Of a stretch of DNA of 53,421 nucleotides, positions 19,093-27,531 are shown in pieces (position 1 is the stretch's first letter; every line of letters begins with the position of its first letter). The stretch lies in contig NZ_NIFO01000027.1 in NCBI RefSeq assembly GCF_002233755.1, positions 1-53,421 of the forward strand. The letters are read 5' to 3'. The notes under the pieces were generated by a model that was not told where the DNA came from, did no database searches, and saw only the letters and a program-made list of their open reading frames with translations. This DNA comes from Acinetobacter piscicola (lineage in GTDB: Bacteria > Pseudomonadota > Gammaproteobacteria > Pseudomonadales > Moraxellaceae). The position numbers were made by a program, and so were the translations under genes.

Positions 19093-19141
19093 CATGTTGA
19101 TACAGATGTTTAATCATCTGGCAGCAGGTCAAGGTTTTTTT
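19083..19141 (+). terminator. Riboswitch-controlled terminator of terC
   Basis: ACCTTGA (19085-19091) pairs with TCAAGGT (19129-19135), followed by seven T. The left arm contains the 3' side of riboswitch stem P1, so aptamer and terminator exclude each other. Mn2+ binding should favour P1, block the terminator and turn terC on. Confidence 0.78.
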
Positions 19142-19171
19142 ATGCCTGATTGCCAGATTTTGGAGAATTTT

Positions 19172-20134
19172 ATGGAAACTATTGGCAATCCATGGCTGTA
19201 TTTAGCGTTCTTCGCTATCGTTGCAATCATGCTCATCATCGACTTTCTTGGGTTTAAGCAAAAAGAAGGTCAAGACGTTAAAATTAAAACAGCTGCATAT
19301 TGGAGTATTGCATGGGTTTCTGTGTCCATGCTTTTTGCGGGTGGTTTATGGCTTTATCTACAGCAAACCGCTGGTGTTAGCATTGCAAATACCAAAACCA
19401 TGGAATATCTCGCGGGTTATTTACTAGAGAAATCCCTTGCAATCGATAACGTCTTCGTTTGGTTAATGATCTTCGCAGCCTTTGCTATTCCACCAGGCTT
19501 ACAACGTAAAATCCTGCTCTACGGCGTATTGGGTGCTATCGTTTTACGTACAATCTTTATTTTTATTGGTGCATGGTTCGTACAAGAGTTTTCTTGGATT
19601 CTGTATATTTTCGGCGCATTCCTTGTCTACACAGGTTATAAATTCCTTAAAGGGCAAGATGAAGAAGAAACCAATATTGAAGATATGGCGATTCTAAAAT
19701 GGTTACGTAAACATATTCGTATCACACCAAACTTAGAAGGCAATAAATTCTTTGTTCGCCAAAATGGTCTACTTTGGGCAACACCATTATTCTTGGTTTT
19801 AATTTTAGTTGAAGCTTCAGATGTAATTTTTGCGGTGGATTCAATTCCTGCAATTTTTGCCGTAACCAGTGATCCATTCATTGTATTGACCGCAAACTTA
19901 ATGGCGATTTTAGGCTTACGTGCAATGTTCTTCTTATTGGCGGGTTCAGCATCGAAAATGCATTATTTACCTTACGGCCTAGGTATTATCTTAGTCTTTA
20001 TCGGTTTTAAAATGCTTATGCTTGATGTATTCCATATGCCAATTTGGATTTCATTAGGCTTTATCGCTGTTGTATTGAGCGTTACAGCATGGTTATCTAT
20101 TCGTTATAACAAGAAACAGGAATTAAATTCTTAA
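19172..20134 (+). CDS. TerC/Alx-family membrane protein
   Basis: 320 residues with about nine membrane helices. Family motifs are the acidic helices WLYLAFFAIVAIMLIIDFLG, LEKSLAIDNVFVWL and VEASDVIFAVDSIPAIFAV, whose Asp/Glu residues are thought to carry a metal ion. TerC/Alx proteins are linked to Mn2+ export, tellurite resistance and metal loading of exported proteins. The start is ATG 19172 (METIGNPWLYL), with GGAG 6 nt upstream; the open frame extends 80 codons further but crosses the riboswitch. Expression is predicted to rise with Mn2+. It ends at a strong terminator. Confidence 0.93.
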   Translation: METIGNPWLYLAFFAIVAIMLIIDFLGFKQKEGQDVKIKTAAYWSIAWVSVSMLFAGGLWLYLQQTAGVSIANTKTMEYLAGYLLEKSLAIDNVFVWLMIFAAFAIPPGLQRKILLYGVLGAIVLRTIFIFIGAWFVQEFSWILYIFGAFLVYTGYKFLKGQDEEETNIEDMAILKWLRKHIRITPNLEGNKFFVRQNGLLWATPLFLVLILVEASDVIFAVDSIPAIFAVTSDPFIVLTANLMAILGLRAMFFLLAGSASKMHYLPYGLGIILVFIGFKMLMLDVFHMPIWISLGFIAVVLSVTAWLSIRYNKKQELNS

Positions 20135-20165
20135 TTTTTAAATCCTGTCTCAGTCTGAAATAGAG

Positions 20166-20191
20166 AGCCTTCCATATGGAAGGCTTTTTTA
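20166..20191 (+). terminator. terC terminator
   Basis: Palindrome AGCCTTCCATATGGAAGGCT followed by T6, 31 bp after the stop. Confidence 0.9.
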
Positions 20192-20228
20192 TTTAAAACC
20201 AAGATCTAACTTCTATAAATATAAAAAA

Positions 20229-20825
20229 TTATTCTACAACTTCGACAATGCGTAAATTTTGCCACTTTTCTAAAAACCGTTTAGATCGCACACGCTGTAT
20301 AAATACGTCACGACTGACCAATCGATTATTCCAGCGCAATTTAAGCTCAAATAAATCATTTAATTCAAACGGTGCAACGATTTCTAAATCATCATTTTCC
20401 AATAAACGCACAGCAATCGCCGTGGCCGTTTCTACCCACACGCTCAAAGCATCAATAAGTGATGAATACTGCGTAATGGATAAACCTCTATCAGTTTTAT
20501 ACCAAGTATGTACGAAGGCTTGATTGACCACATCCCATTCATTTTCTGGAAATTGCTGATTCAATAATCGTGTTAAACGTTGTTGTTCAGAATGCTCATC
20601 TGTTAAATCATAAAAAATCACATCGATTTCCGTTTGCTCTATTTTATAATTTTGTTGATGTAAAACAGACCAAACTAAGTTTCGAATCACACCTGCACTT
20701 AGATAAGCTTGTGTATTGAGTTGCCTTAAATAAATCAATCTTTGCATTAAAGCAGGCTGATCAAAAACAATTTTCTTCAATTTAGACTGATAGTCATGGT
20801 CATCAAAATGAATCATTTGTGTCAT
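20229..20825 (-). CDS. Nucleotidyltransferase family protein (NTP_transf_6 / DUF925)
   Basis: 198-residue cytoplasmic protein. The family pattern is clear: AGVIRNLVWSVLHQ (about residues 40-53), IDVIFYDL with the presumed metal-binding Asp, WDVVNQAFVHTWY and the C-terminal region with FELNDLFELKLRWN and RVRSKRFLEKW. The family is predicted to fold like a nucleotidyltransferase; no reaction has been assigned. Monocistronic, converging with terC, with only 94 bp between the stops. Confidence 0.88.
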   Translation of the reverse strand: MTQMIHFDDHDYQSKLKKIVFDQPALMQRLIYLRQLNTQAYLSAGVIRNLVWSVLHQQNYKIEQTEIDVIFYDLTDEHSEQQRLTRLLNQQFPENEWDVVNQAFVHTWYKTDRGLSITQYSSLIDALSVWVETATAIAVRLLENDDLEIVAPFELNDLFELKLRWNNRLVSRDVFIQRVRSKRFLEKWQNLRIVEVVE

Positions 20826-21084
20826 TGTAAATACGCTTTTAAAATGATCTTCCTACTGTGAATCACCAAATAAATAACTGTAATCAATATTGGCACATGT
20901 ATTATTTATATTATAAAAATAGTACATCAAAAAAAGAATACCCAAAAATAAACACCTAGAAAAAATCACTTTTTAAGTTTTCATTACGACTAAATATAGA
21001 TTGCTATTATAGATTAATTATTAGTATATTGATGATAATTACAGCAAAAAAACAGATTTCTAATAGCAATTATGGGGTGAAGTA

Positions 21085-21900
21085 ATGAACAAAAATAAAT
21101 GTCTTAGCGCAACAAAAATAGCAACAATCTGCTCACTCAGTTTATCGAGTGTTAGTGTATTCGCAGCGGAATCAGATGACCTTGCAAAGAAACTCTCGAA
21201 CCCTGTTGCCAATTTGATCAGTGTACCTTTCCAATTGAATTTTGATGATAATATTGGTGCGGCTGAAAATGTTCAACGTTATCAACTCAATATTCAGCCT
21301 GTTATTCCCATTGAACTGAATGAAAACTGGAATTTAATTTCACGCACTATTTTACCCGTAAATTATCAAACCTATAAAAATACCAATAAAAGTGATGATT
21401 GGGGCACAGGGGATATTGTTCAAAGCTTATTCTTTTCACCTTCAAATACGGGTTCTAATGGCATCACTTGGGGAGTGGGGACAGCGATGTTACTGCCTAC
21501 GGCTTCAGAAAAATTATTAGGTGCAGACCAATATGGTCTAGGACCAACAGCTGTTATTTTAAAACAAAGCGAAGGTTGGACATTTGGTGCATTGGCAAAT
21601 CATCTTTGGGCAGTAGAAAATCACGGTGATGTAGAAGATGTGAATAGTACTTTTCTTCAACCTTTTGTTTCTTATACTTATCCAAGTAGTTTGACGATTT
21701 CATTCAATAGTGAAGCAACCTACGATTGGAACACTGAAAAATCAACAATACCTGTCAATTTAATGGCAACTAAAATCATCAATTTAAATGATCAATTGAT
21801 TAGTATAGGCGGTGGGGTAAAATATTGGGCACATGATACAGATGCAAGTCCTAAAGATTTTGGCGTTCGTCTAATCGCATCCTTTATTTTCCCTAAATAA
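21085..21900 (+). CDS. Predicted outer-membrane beta-barrel protein (transporter-like)
   Basis: 271 residues. The signal peptide ends near VSVFAAE (residue 28). The mature part starts ESDDLAKKLSNPVANLISVPFQ and then shows alternating amphipathic strands with aromatic girdles and a C-terminal strand VRLIASFIFPK, typical of an outer-membrane barrel. Proteins with the opening LANPVA.LISVP are annotated as MetA-pathway or transporter-like proteins; none of these names says what is carried. GGGGTGA precedes the ATG. Monocistronic. Location is fairly sure; function is unknown. Confidence 0.75.
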   Translation: MNKNKCLSATKIATICSLSLSSVSVFAAESDDLAKKLSNPVANLISVPFQLNFDDNIGAAENVQRYQLNIQPVIPIELNENWNLISRTILPVNYQTYKNTNKSDDWGTGDIVQSLFFSPSNTGSNGITWGVGTAMLLPTASEKLLGADQYGLGPTAVILKQSEGWTFGALANHLWAVENHGDVEDVNSTFLQPFVSYTYPSSLTISFNSEATYDWNTEKSTIPVNLMATKIINLNDQLISIGGGVKYWAHDTDASPKDFGVRLIASFIFPK

Positions 21901-22309
21901 GATTCAACACTCAATATCTCAGCGATAACAGATATACTGAAAATAGAATGTCTGTTATAGATTTTCCTATAATATCAATGACAAATGCCATGATATAAAA
22001 TTTTGTACTTGCTTTGAGATCGTTTAGATAGGCTTGCTTGTTTTTACTTTAGGATAATGCTGTCATAAATCTGATGTTTTTGCTCATGTTAAGCACGTGA
22101 TGAGTGTTATAATTCACACAAATAGAATTCATGCATAATGAGAATCTATGTTTTTTAAGCAAGATTAACTTAACTTTGAATATGCTTGTGATCAGACAAT
22201 TTAATCAGAGATATAATAAACAACATCAATGCAGATTCACCATCAAGCATATAAACAAAGTGATTTTTAGTTAAATTTAACGATTATGGGATTGTATTAG
22301 GAAATGTTT
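21901..22309. other. Intergenic region with extended -10 promoter
   Basis: About 400 bp without a coding frame. A hairpin ATAACAGA (21925-21932) / TCTGTTAT (21951-21958) follows the outer-membrane gene and may be a weak terminator. TGTTATAAT at 22105-22113 is a perfect extended -10, and a second TATAAT lies at 22212-22217; either may start the lipoprotein transcript. Confidence 0.45.
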
Positions 22310-22783
22310 ATGAAAAAATTGTTATCCATTACTTTAGGTGCATTATTCATCGCTGGCTGTGCTTCAACCACTCCTGAGTCGAAGACAAATGTACGTACTT
22401 ACGGTTTGCTCATTTGTCAGCCAGATGAACTTTGTCCTGTTGTTACTGTCATTAAAAATGACTCTCTTCAAGATGCAATAAAAATTCAAATTGCGTTAAA
22501 CAGCATCAATCACAAATACGACATCAGCAAAGTTGTATTTAGCAATGGTGTAAAAAGCCTTTCATTTAATACTATTGGCCCAACAGACGTCGATTTTCAA
22601 TTTGGTTCAAATCGATCTCGTAACAGCATCATCGTACCCAATCGCCTAATACATGACTTATCTGTGAATCACGATATTTCTATGAATATCTATACCGATC
22701 AAGGCATGATCAGTCGATATATTTTAAAAGGTGACGTTAAAGCACCGATTATTCAGGAGCTTCAACAAGCTTATAAAAAATAA
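22310..22783 (+). CDS. Lipoprotein, unknown function
   Basis: 157 residues from ATG 22310 (MKKLLSITLG), which has AGGA 7 nt upstream; an in-frame ATG at 22304 is less well placed. The signal peptide ends in lipobox FIAGC. The mature part begins with a disordered ASTTPESKTNVR stretch and then looks like a small beta-rich domain with two Cys (LICQPDELCPVV) that may form a disulfide. No family recognised. It stands alone, with a terminator hairpin 20 bp after the stop. Confidence 0.78.
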   Translation: MKKLLSITLGALFIAGCASTTPESKTNVRTYGLLICQPDELCPVVTVIKNDSLQDAIKIQIALNSINHKYDISKVVFSNGVKSLSFNTIGPTDVDFQFGSNRSRNSIIVPNRLIHDLSVNHDISMNIYTDQGMISRYILKGDVKAPIIQELQQAYKK

Positions 22784-22803
22784 CCTTAAAAATATAATTT
22801 TTG

Positions 22804-22845
22804 AAAGGAAAGTGGTTTCTTGAGCAGCTTTCCTTTTAATTTTTA
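22804..22845 (+). terminator. Lipoprotein gene terminator
   Basis: AAAGGAAAG (22804-22812) pairs with CTTTCCTTT (22828-22836), followed by TTAATTTTTA. Confidence 0.7.
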
Positions 22846-23034
22846 TCTCCCCCCATTTAGTTAAATATTTTTTGCTAGATGTACATTTTCATAAGAATAA
22901 TCAAAACATTCCCAGCAGTATTTTAGATATATACGAAGTACGCACCAAAATTTAAAAATGATAAAACAGCTTACAGCTTCACCCACAAATTTGAGGTACA
23001 ATCACTCGAAAAAAGTATAAATTGCAGGTTTTAC

Positions 23035-24381
23035 ATGTCTTCTGTTGCTCAGAAAACGGCGATTCGTGGTCGCTTTCTCGATATTCAAAATACCGTCCTA
23101 CAAGCATCTCAAATTTCAGATCAAGTTCGTTATATTGAAGATGCTTTACTCATCACAGAACAAGGCAAAATCATATGGTTTGGTTCTTGGGAAGATGGGC
23201 AATCACAATTAAATGAAAGTATTCCTGTAGATCATTATCCTGAACAATTAATCGTACCGGGTTTTATCGATACACATATTCATTTCCCACAAACTGAAAT
23301 GGTTGGTGCATATGGTGAGCAATTATTAGAATGGCTCAACACCTATACATTTCCCACAGAAATGCAGTTTGCCGATAAAGACTATGCCGATGAAATTGCC
23401 CATTTTTTTGTCAATGAATTACTTAAGAATGGAACGACGACAGCTTTAGTTTTCTGTACAGTGCATCCCCAATCTGTGGATGCTTTGTTTGAAGCTGCTG
23501 AACGCCATCAAATGCGTTTAATTGCAGGTAAAGTGATGATGGATCGTCATGCACCAGATGCACTCACAGATACAGCTGAGAGCGCATATTTAGACTCTAA
23601 AGCACTCATTGAGAAATGGCATGGCAAAGGACGTAATCTCTATGCAATTACTCCACGTTTTGCACCAACTTCTACACCTGAACAATTAGAAAGAGCAGGC
23701 CAGTTAAAAGCCGAATATCCTGATGTTTATGTACATACACATCTGAGTGAAAATAAAAATGAAATTGCTTGGGTCAAAGAATTATTTCCAAAGCAAAATG
23801 GCTATTTAGATGTTTATCACCACTATGGTTTAACAGGGGAACGTTCTGTATTTGCCCATTGCGTACACTTGGAAGAACATGAATGGCAATGTATGCATGA
23901 TACAGATTCAGCAATTGCCTTCTGTCCAACATCAAACTTGTTCTTAGGTAGTGGTTTATTCCCATTGAAAAAAACTTGGGATAAGCAAGTGAAAGTCGGT
24001 TTAGGTACAGATATTGGTGCAGGTACATCATTCTGCCAGTTACAAACACTGAATGAAGCCTATAAAGTTCAACAGTTACAGGGTGATAAACTTTCTGCAT
24101 TGGAATCGCTTTATCATGCCACGCTCGGTGGTGCAAAAGCACTGCACTTGGATGATCAATTGGGTAATTTTAATCTCGGCAAAGAAGCCGATTTTGTTGT
24201 GCTTAATTTGAAAGCAACAGCTTTACAACAACTTCGCCAACAACGTGCTAAAAATATTGAAGATGCTTTATTTGCCTTATTTACCATGGGAGATGATCGC
24301 AATATTCAAGCCACTTATGTTTATGGAAACAAAGTCTATGAGCAAAAAACCGAATCAGCAGCAAAAATCAGGAAAATCTAA
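23035..24381 (+). CDS. guaD: Guanine deaminase
   Basis: Zinc amidohydrolase that converts guanine to xanthine plus ammonia. Metal ligands lie in PGFIDTHIHFPQTEMVG (HxH, near residue 83), VHTHLSE (about 235), FAHCVHLEEHE (about 280) and GLGTDIGAGTS with the catalytic Asp. The intervening CPTSNLFLGSGLFPL is also diagnostic for guanine deaminase. 448 residues, the normal length. Together with hpt just downstream it forms a small purine-salvage neighbourhood, though the two are separated by a terminator. Confidence 0.96.
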   Translation: MSSVAQKTAIRGRFLDIQNTVLQASQISDQVRYIEDALLITEQGKIIWFGSWEDGQSQLNESIPVDHYPEQLIVPGFIDTHIHFPQTEMVGAYGEQLLEWLNTYTFPTEMQFADKDYADEIAHFFVNELLKNGTTTALVFCTVHPQSVDALFEAAERHQMRLIAGKVMMDRHAPDALTDTAESAYLDSKALIEKWHGKGRNLYAITPRFAPTSTPEQLERAGQLKAEYPDVYVHTHLSENKNEIAWVKELFPKQNGYLDVYHHYGLTGERSVFAHCVHLEEHEWQCMHDTDSAIAFCPTSNLFLGSGLFPLKKTWDKQVKVGLGTDIGAGTSFCQLQTLNEAYKVQQLQGDKLSALESLYHATLGGAKALHLDDQLGNFNLGKEADFVVLNLKATALQQLRQQRAKNIEDALFALFTMGDDRNIQATYVYGNKVYEQKTESAAKIRKI

Positions 24382-24451
24382 GAAAAAGATCATTTTAATC
24401 AGCACTGTATTTATCGTATGTGCATTGCTATTAAAAAAAGATGCACATTAA
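24338..24451 (+). CDS. Candidate 37-residue single-span membrane peptide
   Basis: ATG 24338 overlaps the end of guaD in another frame. The product is a basic, Gln/Lys-rich N-terminus (MSKKPNQQQKSGKSKKK) followed by one hydrophobic helix (IILISTVFIVCALLL) and a KKDAH tail. That layout looks purposeful rather than random. The ribosome binding site (GGAAAC, 10 nt away) is weak and no family is recognised, so it may be fortuitous. Confidence 0.35.
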   Translation: MSKKPNQQQKSGKSKKKIILISTVFIVCALLLKKDAH

Positions 24452-24530
24452 ATCATTGGAAATTTACATTTTACAATGCCAAAAAAGATGCATCTTGATC
24501 TGATATGTTTTAAAATTAACGCATATTTTA

Positions 24531-24556
24531 GGGTGTTGCTAGTCAACGCCTTTTTT
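24531..24556 (+). terminator. guaD terminator
   Basis: GGTGTTG (24532-24538) pairs with CAACGCC (24544-24550), with one G-U, followed by six T. Confidence 0.75.
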
Positions 24557-24595
24557 AATTTGTGAATTTGATGTTTTTAGTTTTAGGTATTTCCC

Positions 24596-25123
24596 ATGAC
24601 TGTTGAAATGAAAGTGATGATTTCTGCCGAAGAAATTCATGCAAAAGTTCAAGAACTTGGTAAAAAAATTGATGCGCATTATGCCAATAGCGACAAAGAG
24701 CTAGTATTAATCGGTTTATTACGTGGTTCAGTCATCTTCATGGCAGATCTTTGCCGCGCAATCACAAAAACCCATGAACTCGATTTCATGACTGTTTCAA
24801 GTTATGGTGGTGGTACAACTTCAAGCCGTGACGTTAAAATTTTAAAAGATTTAGACGGCGAAATTCATGGAAAAGACATTCTTATCATTGAAGATATTAT
24901 CGACTCTGGTAATACTTTGAGCAAAGTCTTAGAAATATTAGAAACACGCCAACCGAATTCGATTGAGTTGTGTACTTTAGTGAGTAAACCCTCGCGCCGT
25001 GAAATTGATCTCGATGTAAAATTTCTAGGTTTTGAAGTAGAAGATAAATTTATTGTCGGTTATGGCTTAGACTATGATCAAAAGTATCGTCATGTTCCTT
25101 TTATTGGCGAAATTGGTTTGTAA
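24596..25123 (+). CDS. hpt: Hypoxanthine phosphoribosyltransferase
   Basis: Salvages hypoxanthine (and possibly guanine) with PRPP to give IMP/GMP. The PRPP-binding motif is ILIIEDIIDSGNTLSKVLE (about residues 100-118); upstream is LIGLLRGSVIFMADLCRAI and the flexible-loop DFMTVSSYGGGTTSSRDV, and near the end VGYGLDYDQKYRHVPFIG. 175 residues, the usual size for the bacterial enzyme. The start at ATG 24596 follows a weak GGTAT; ATG 24608 is an alternative. It ends in a good hairpin terminator. Confidence 0.96.
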   Translation: MTVEMKVMISAEEIHAKVQELGKKIDAHYANSDKELVLIGLLRGSVIFMADLCRAITKTHELDFMTVSSYGGGTTSSRDVKILKDLDGEIHGKDILIIEDIIDSGNTLSKVLEILETRQPNSIELCTLVSKPSRREIDLDVKFLGFEVEDKFIVGYGLDYDQKYRHVPFIGEIGL

Positions 25124-25155
25124 TTTAAAAGAATGTAGCTATAGCTAAAATCATT

Positions 25156-25178
25156 AAGCGACTTCGGTCGCTTTTTTT
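25156..25178 (+). terminator. hpt terminator
   Basis: AAGCGAC-TTCG-GTCGCTT with a stable TTCG tetraloop and a T run. Confidence 0.93.
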
Positions 25179-25316
25179 GTATTTACCATTTTAATAAGTG
25201 AACAAAAATGCAACAACTTGTAGCAGAGAAAAGCTTTAACTCTCAGCATAAATATTCAAAGATAAATAAGTTCAATTTCTTAACTCTAGATAAAATAAAG
25301 AAAAAGGAGAAGCATG

Positions 25317-25568
25317 ATGATGTCACTGATTTGGGCAATCATTATCGGTTTTTTTGCAGGTCTCATTGCACGTGCAATACACCCGGGGGATGATAAAGCA
25401 GGATTTATCGTAACAGTTGTACTCGGAATTGTCGGTTCATTGCTTGCAACCTATGGCGGACAATTACTGGGTTTGTATGAAAAAGGCGCATCAGCAGGTT
25501 TTATTGCATCTGTCATCGGAGCAATTATCATATTATTTATCTACAACATGATCGCTAAACGAACTTAA
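25317..25568 (+). CDS. GlsB/YeaQ/YmgE-family membrane protein
   Basis: About 83 residues with three membrane helices rich in Gly and Ala: WAIIIGFFAGLIARAIHPGDD, GFIVTVVLGIVGSLLATYGG and GFIASVIGAIIILFIYNMI. The pattern ARAI.PG.....G...T...GI.GS is that of transglycosylase-associated (YeaQ/YmgE) stress membrane proteins. Three successive ATG codons lie at 25314, 25317 and 25320; GGAG at 25306-25309 best fits 25317. Function unknown beyond association with envelope and general stress in other bacteria. Confidence 0.9.
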   Translation: MMSLIWAIIIGFFAGLIARAIHPGDDKAGFIVTVVLGIVGSLLATYGGQLLGLYEKGASAGFIASVIGAIIILFIYNMIAKRT

Positions 25569-25622
25569 TCTTTATTCACTTGAAGTTTTTATTGATCATT
25601 CGTCTTAGATTACACATCTCAT

Positions 25623-25651
25623 AAAAAAGCACTGAAAATTCAGTGCTTTTT
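25623..25651. terminator. Bidirectional terminator
   Basis: AAAAGCACTGAA / TTCAGTGCTTTT followed by T, preceded by A6. It serves the GlsB-like gene and the convergent dsbC. Confidence 0.9.
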
Positions 25652-25714
25652 GGGTTGGATAATTTTTTACTGAATAGCTTTTTTGAATAAAAGTAGTGTT
25701 CTATTTTAAAATAA

Positions 25715-26416
25715 TTATAGACCCGACTGTTTCCAAATTTTCTCAATTTCTTCAGCGGGATAAGCTCCCATCACTTTATAACCATTTGAAAAAATAATCG
25801 CTGGCGTACCCTGTAAACCTAACTTTTTACCCAAAGCAAGATTACGCTCAATTGGGGTTTCACAAGTGGCTGCAGCAGTAGGTTTAATCTCTTTTTGAAG
25901 TAAGTTTTTCCACGCATATTCTTTATTGGCAGAACACCAAACTTGCTTTGAAGAAATAATCGATTGAGTTTTGATTGGGTAAATAAACGTGTAAATGGTG
26001 ACGTCATTTAACTTGGCTAAATTCCCTTCAAGAGCCTTGCAATATTGGCAATTTGGGTCAGAAAAGATGGCAAGCTGTCGCTTACCATTCCCCCTTACCG
26101 ATTTAACTGCATCATTTAAAGGCAAGCTTTTAAAATCTACTGTATTTTGTTTGACCACTAAATCTTTGGTTAAATTATGCTGATCTTTCAAACGAATCAT
26201 CGAACCAATGAATAAATGCTGTGCATCTTCATTTACATACACGATTTGATTATCTAATGTTCCGCTATACAAACCTTGCATTTCAGTACTTTGTAAATTA
26301 TTAATTTTTACATTGGGATATTGCTGTAGCAGCTTCGCTTTCACATTATCCACATTGGCAAAACTGGTACTGCATAGTCCTAAACTTAAACTCAAGGCGA
26401 TAAATTGCTTTAACAT
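25715..26416 (-). CDS. dsbC: Thiol:disulfide interchange protein DsbC
   Basis: Periplasmic disulfide isomerase. The signal peptide ends near STSFA (residue 20). Residues 20-85 form the DsbC/DsbG dimerisation domain and the rest a thioredoxin fold with active site CQYC (about residues 122-125, in FSDPNCQYC; E. coli has CGYC) and cis-Pro loop GTPAI. Two further Cys (WCSANK and ATCETP) match the structural disulfide of DsbC. 233 residues, normal. It lies 77 bp downstream of dmeF on the same strand and could be co-transcribed with it. Confidence 0.94.
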   Translation of the reverse strand: MLKQFIALSLSLGLCSTSFANVDNVKAKLLQQYPNVKINNLQSTEMQGLYSGTLDNQIVYVNEDAQHLFIGSMIRLKDQHNLTKDLVVKQNTVDFKSLPLNDAVKSVRGNGKRQLAIFSDPNCQYCKALEGNLAKLNDVTIYTFIYPIKTQSIISSKQVWCSANKEYAWKNLLQKEIKPTAAATCETPIERNLALGKKLGLQGTPAIIFSNGYKVMGAYPAEEIEKIWKQSGL

Positions 26417-26493
26417 ATAGACTTAGAATTAAAAAAATAGTGTAGGGCATTAAAACATAATTTATCCATCTACATGTTTGAAAACTGTTGTCT

Positions 26494-27444
26494 TTAATGG
26501 GTTTCACGTGGAACAAAATTAAACAAAGCTGGCCGATTAATTTCCACTGAAATATGTACCAATTCCTTATGAATAGACAATGCTTGACGAACCATATCCG
26601 CATTTAGATTTTTATTATGACTTTCTAAAACCAAAATGACTGAAAACTTGTTTTTACCGACTTTCCAAACATGAATGTCTGTAATTTTAGCTTCTATATG
26701 TAAGCTTTCAATGATCTCACGCACTTCATCTACAACAGGATGATCCATTTCTGCATCCAATAAAGTTTTTCCTGTTTCTTTAATCAATCCCAAAGACCAT
26801 TTTCCAACAAGAATTGCACCAACGATACCTAAAGCAGCATCTAAAAAATCCCAACCTAAAAACTTACCTGCTATCAGTGCAATAATTGCTAAAACAGAGG
26901 TCAAAGCATCTGCAACCACATGTAAAAATGCAGCTTTTTGGTTTAAATCGTGCTCGTAACGATCGCCGTGCTCATGCGAATGGTGATGGTGATGGTCATC
27001 ATGCAGTAACCATGCACAAATCAAATTAATCACTAACCCTAAAATAGCAATCAAAATGGCTTCATTATAATGAATTTGTACAGGATGAAAGAGGCGTTCA
27101 ATGGATTGAAAAGCCATGAATAAAGCTACAACCATCAATAAAATCGCACTGCTATAACCCGCTAGAATTTCGATTTTCCATGTTCCAAAACTAAAACGAA
27201 TATCAGTCTCATAATGACGTGCAGCCCTGTACGCCACATAAGCCATGCCTAAAGCGAGCATATGTGAACTCATATGCCAACCATCTGCAAGCAAGGCCAT
27301 CGAATTAAAAATCCAACCCCCAGCTATTTCAAAAAGCATCATGAGCCCAGTCAATATCGTTGCCAAAAGTATTTTCTTTTGTGCAAGTGGGTTCCCTTCA
27401 TCAAACTGATGATTATGCTCACGATTTATCGTTTTAAATTGCAT
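26494..27444 (-). CDS. dmeF: Cation diffusion facilitator, DmeF-type Co/Ni exporter
   Basis: 316 residues, six predicted membrane helices, a C-terminal cytoplasmic metallochaperone-like domain. Helix II carries ALLADGWHMSSH and helix V LHVVADALTS, the Asp/His metal sites of the family; the GWHM form and FSFGTWKIE are typical of DmeF (Co/Ni) rather than zinc ZitB. The loop between helices IV and V is His-rich (HDDHHHHHSHEHGDRYEHD). A divergent RcnR-type repressor gene and paired TACT-N7-AGTA operators support Co/Ni. The last codons, FVPRETH, contain a parS site (26500-26515). Confidence 0.9.
   Translation of the reverse strand: MQFKTINREHNHQFDEGNPLAQKKILLATILTGLMMLFEIAGGWIFNSMALLADGWHMSSHMLALGMAYVAYRAARHYETDIRFSFGTWKIEILAGYSSAILLMVVALFMAFQSIERLFHPVQIHYNEAILIAILGLVINLICAWLLHDDHHHHHSHEHGDRYEHDLNQKAAFLHVVADALTSVLAIIALIAGKFLGWDFLDAALGIVGAILVGKWSLGLIKETGKTLLDAEMDHPVVDEVREIIESLHIEAKITDIHVWKVGKNKFSVILVLESHNKNLNADMVRQALSIHKELVHISVEINRPALFNFVPRETH
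26500..26515. promoter_or_regulatory. parS site (ParB binding), in dmeF
   Basis: GGTTTCACGTGGAACA matches the parS form TGTTTCACGTGGAACA at 15 of 16 positions. It lies inside the end of dmeF, about 7.5 kb left of oriC. Confidence 0.8.
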
Positions 27445-27460
27445 TTGAATGATATCCTAG

Positions 27461-27512
27461 ATACTCCCATAGAGTATATTATTTCATAATCAAATATACT
27501 ATAAGGGAGTAT
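27461..27512. promoter_or_regulatory. RcnR-type operators between dmeF and its regulator
   Basis: Two 17-bp elements face each other: ATACTCCCATAGAGTAT at 27461-27477 and ATACTATAAGGGAGTAT at 27496-27512. Both fit TACT-N7-AGTA with a CCC/GGG tract, the same plan as the E. coli RcnR operator (TACT-G6-N-AGTA). They cover the divergent promoter region, so metal-free repressor would shut off both genes. Confidence 0.8.
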
Positions 27513-27531
27513 ATTTTTTTGGAGCTTGCAC

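Noticed and set aside
18932..19171. 80-codon N-terminal extension of the TerC protein
   Set aside because: It runs through the riboswitch and its terminator, has no family similarity, and a good ribosome site precedes ATG 19172.
22060..22077. Pho-box-like CTGTCATAAATCTGATGT upstream of a lipoprotein gene
   Set aside because: The first half is perfect but the second matches only 4 of 7, and the distance to the nearest -10 (30 bp) is not that of a PhoB-activated promoter.
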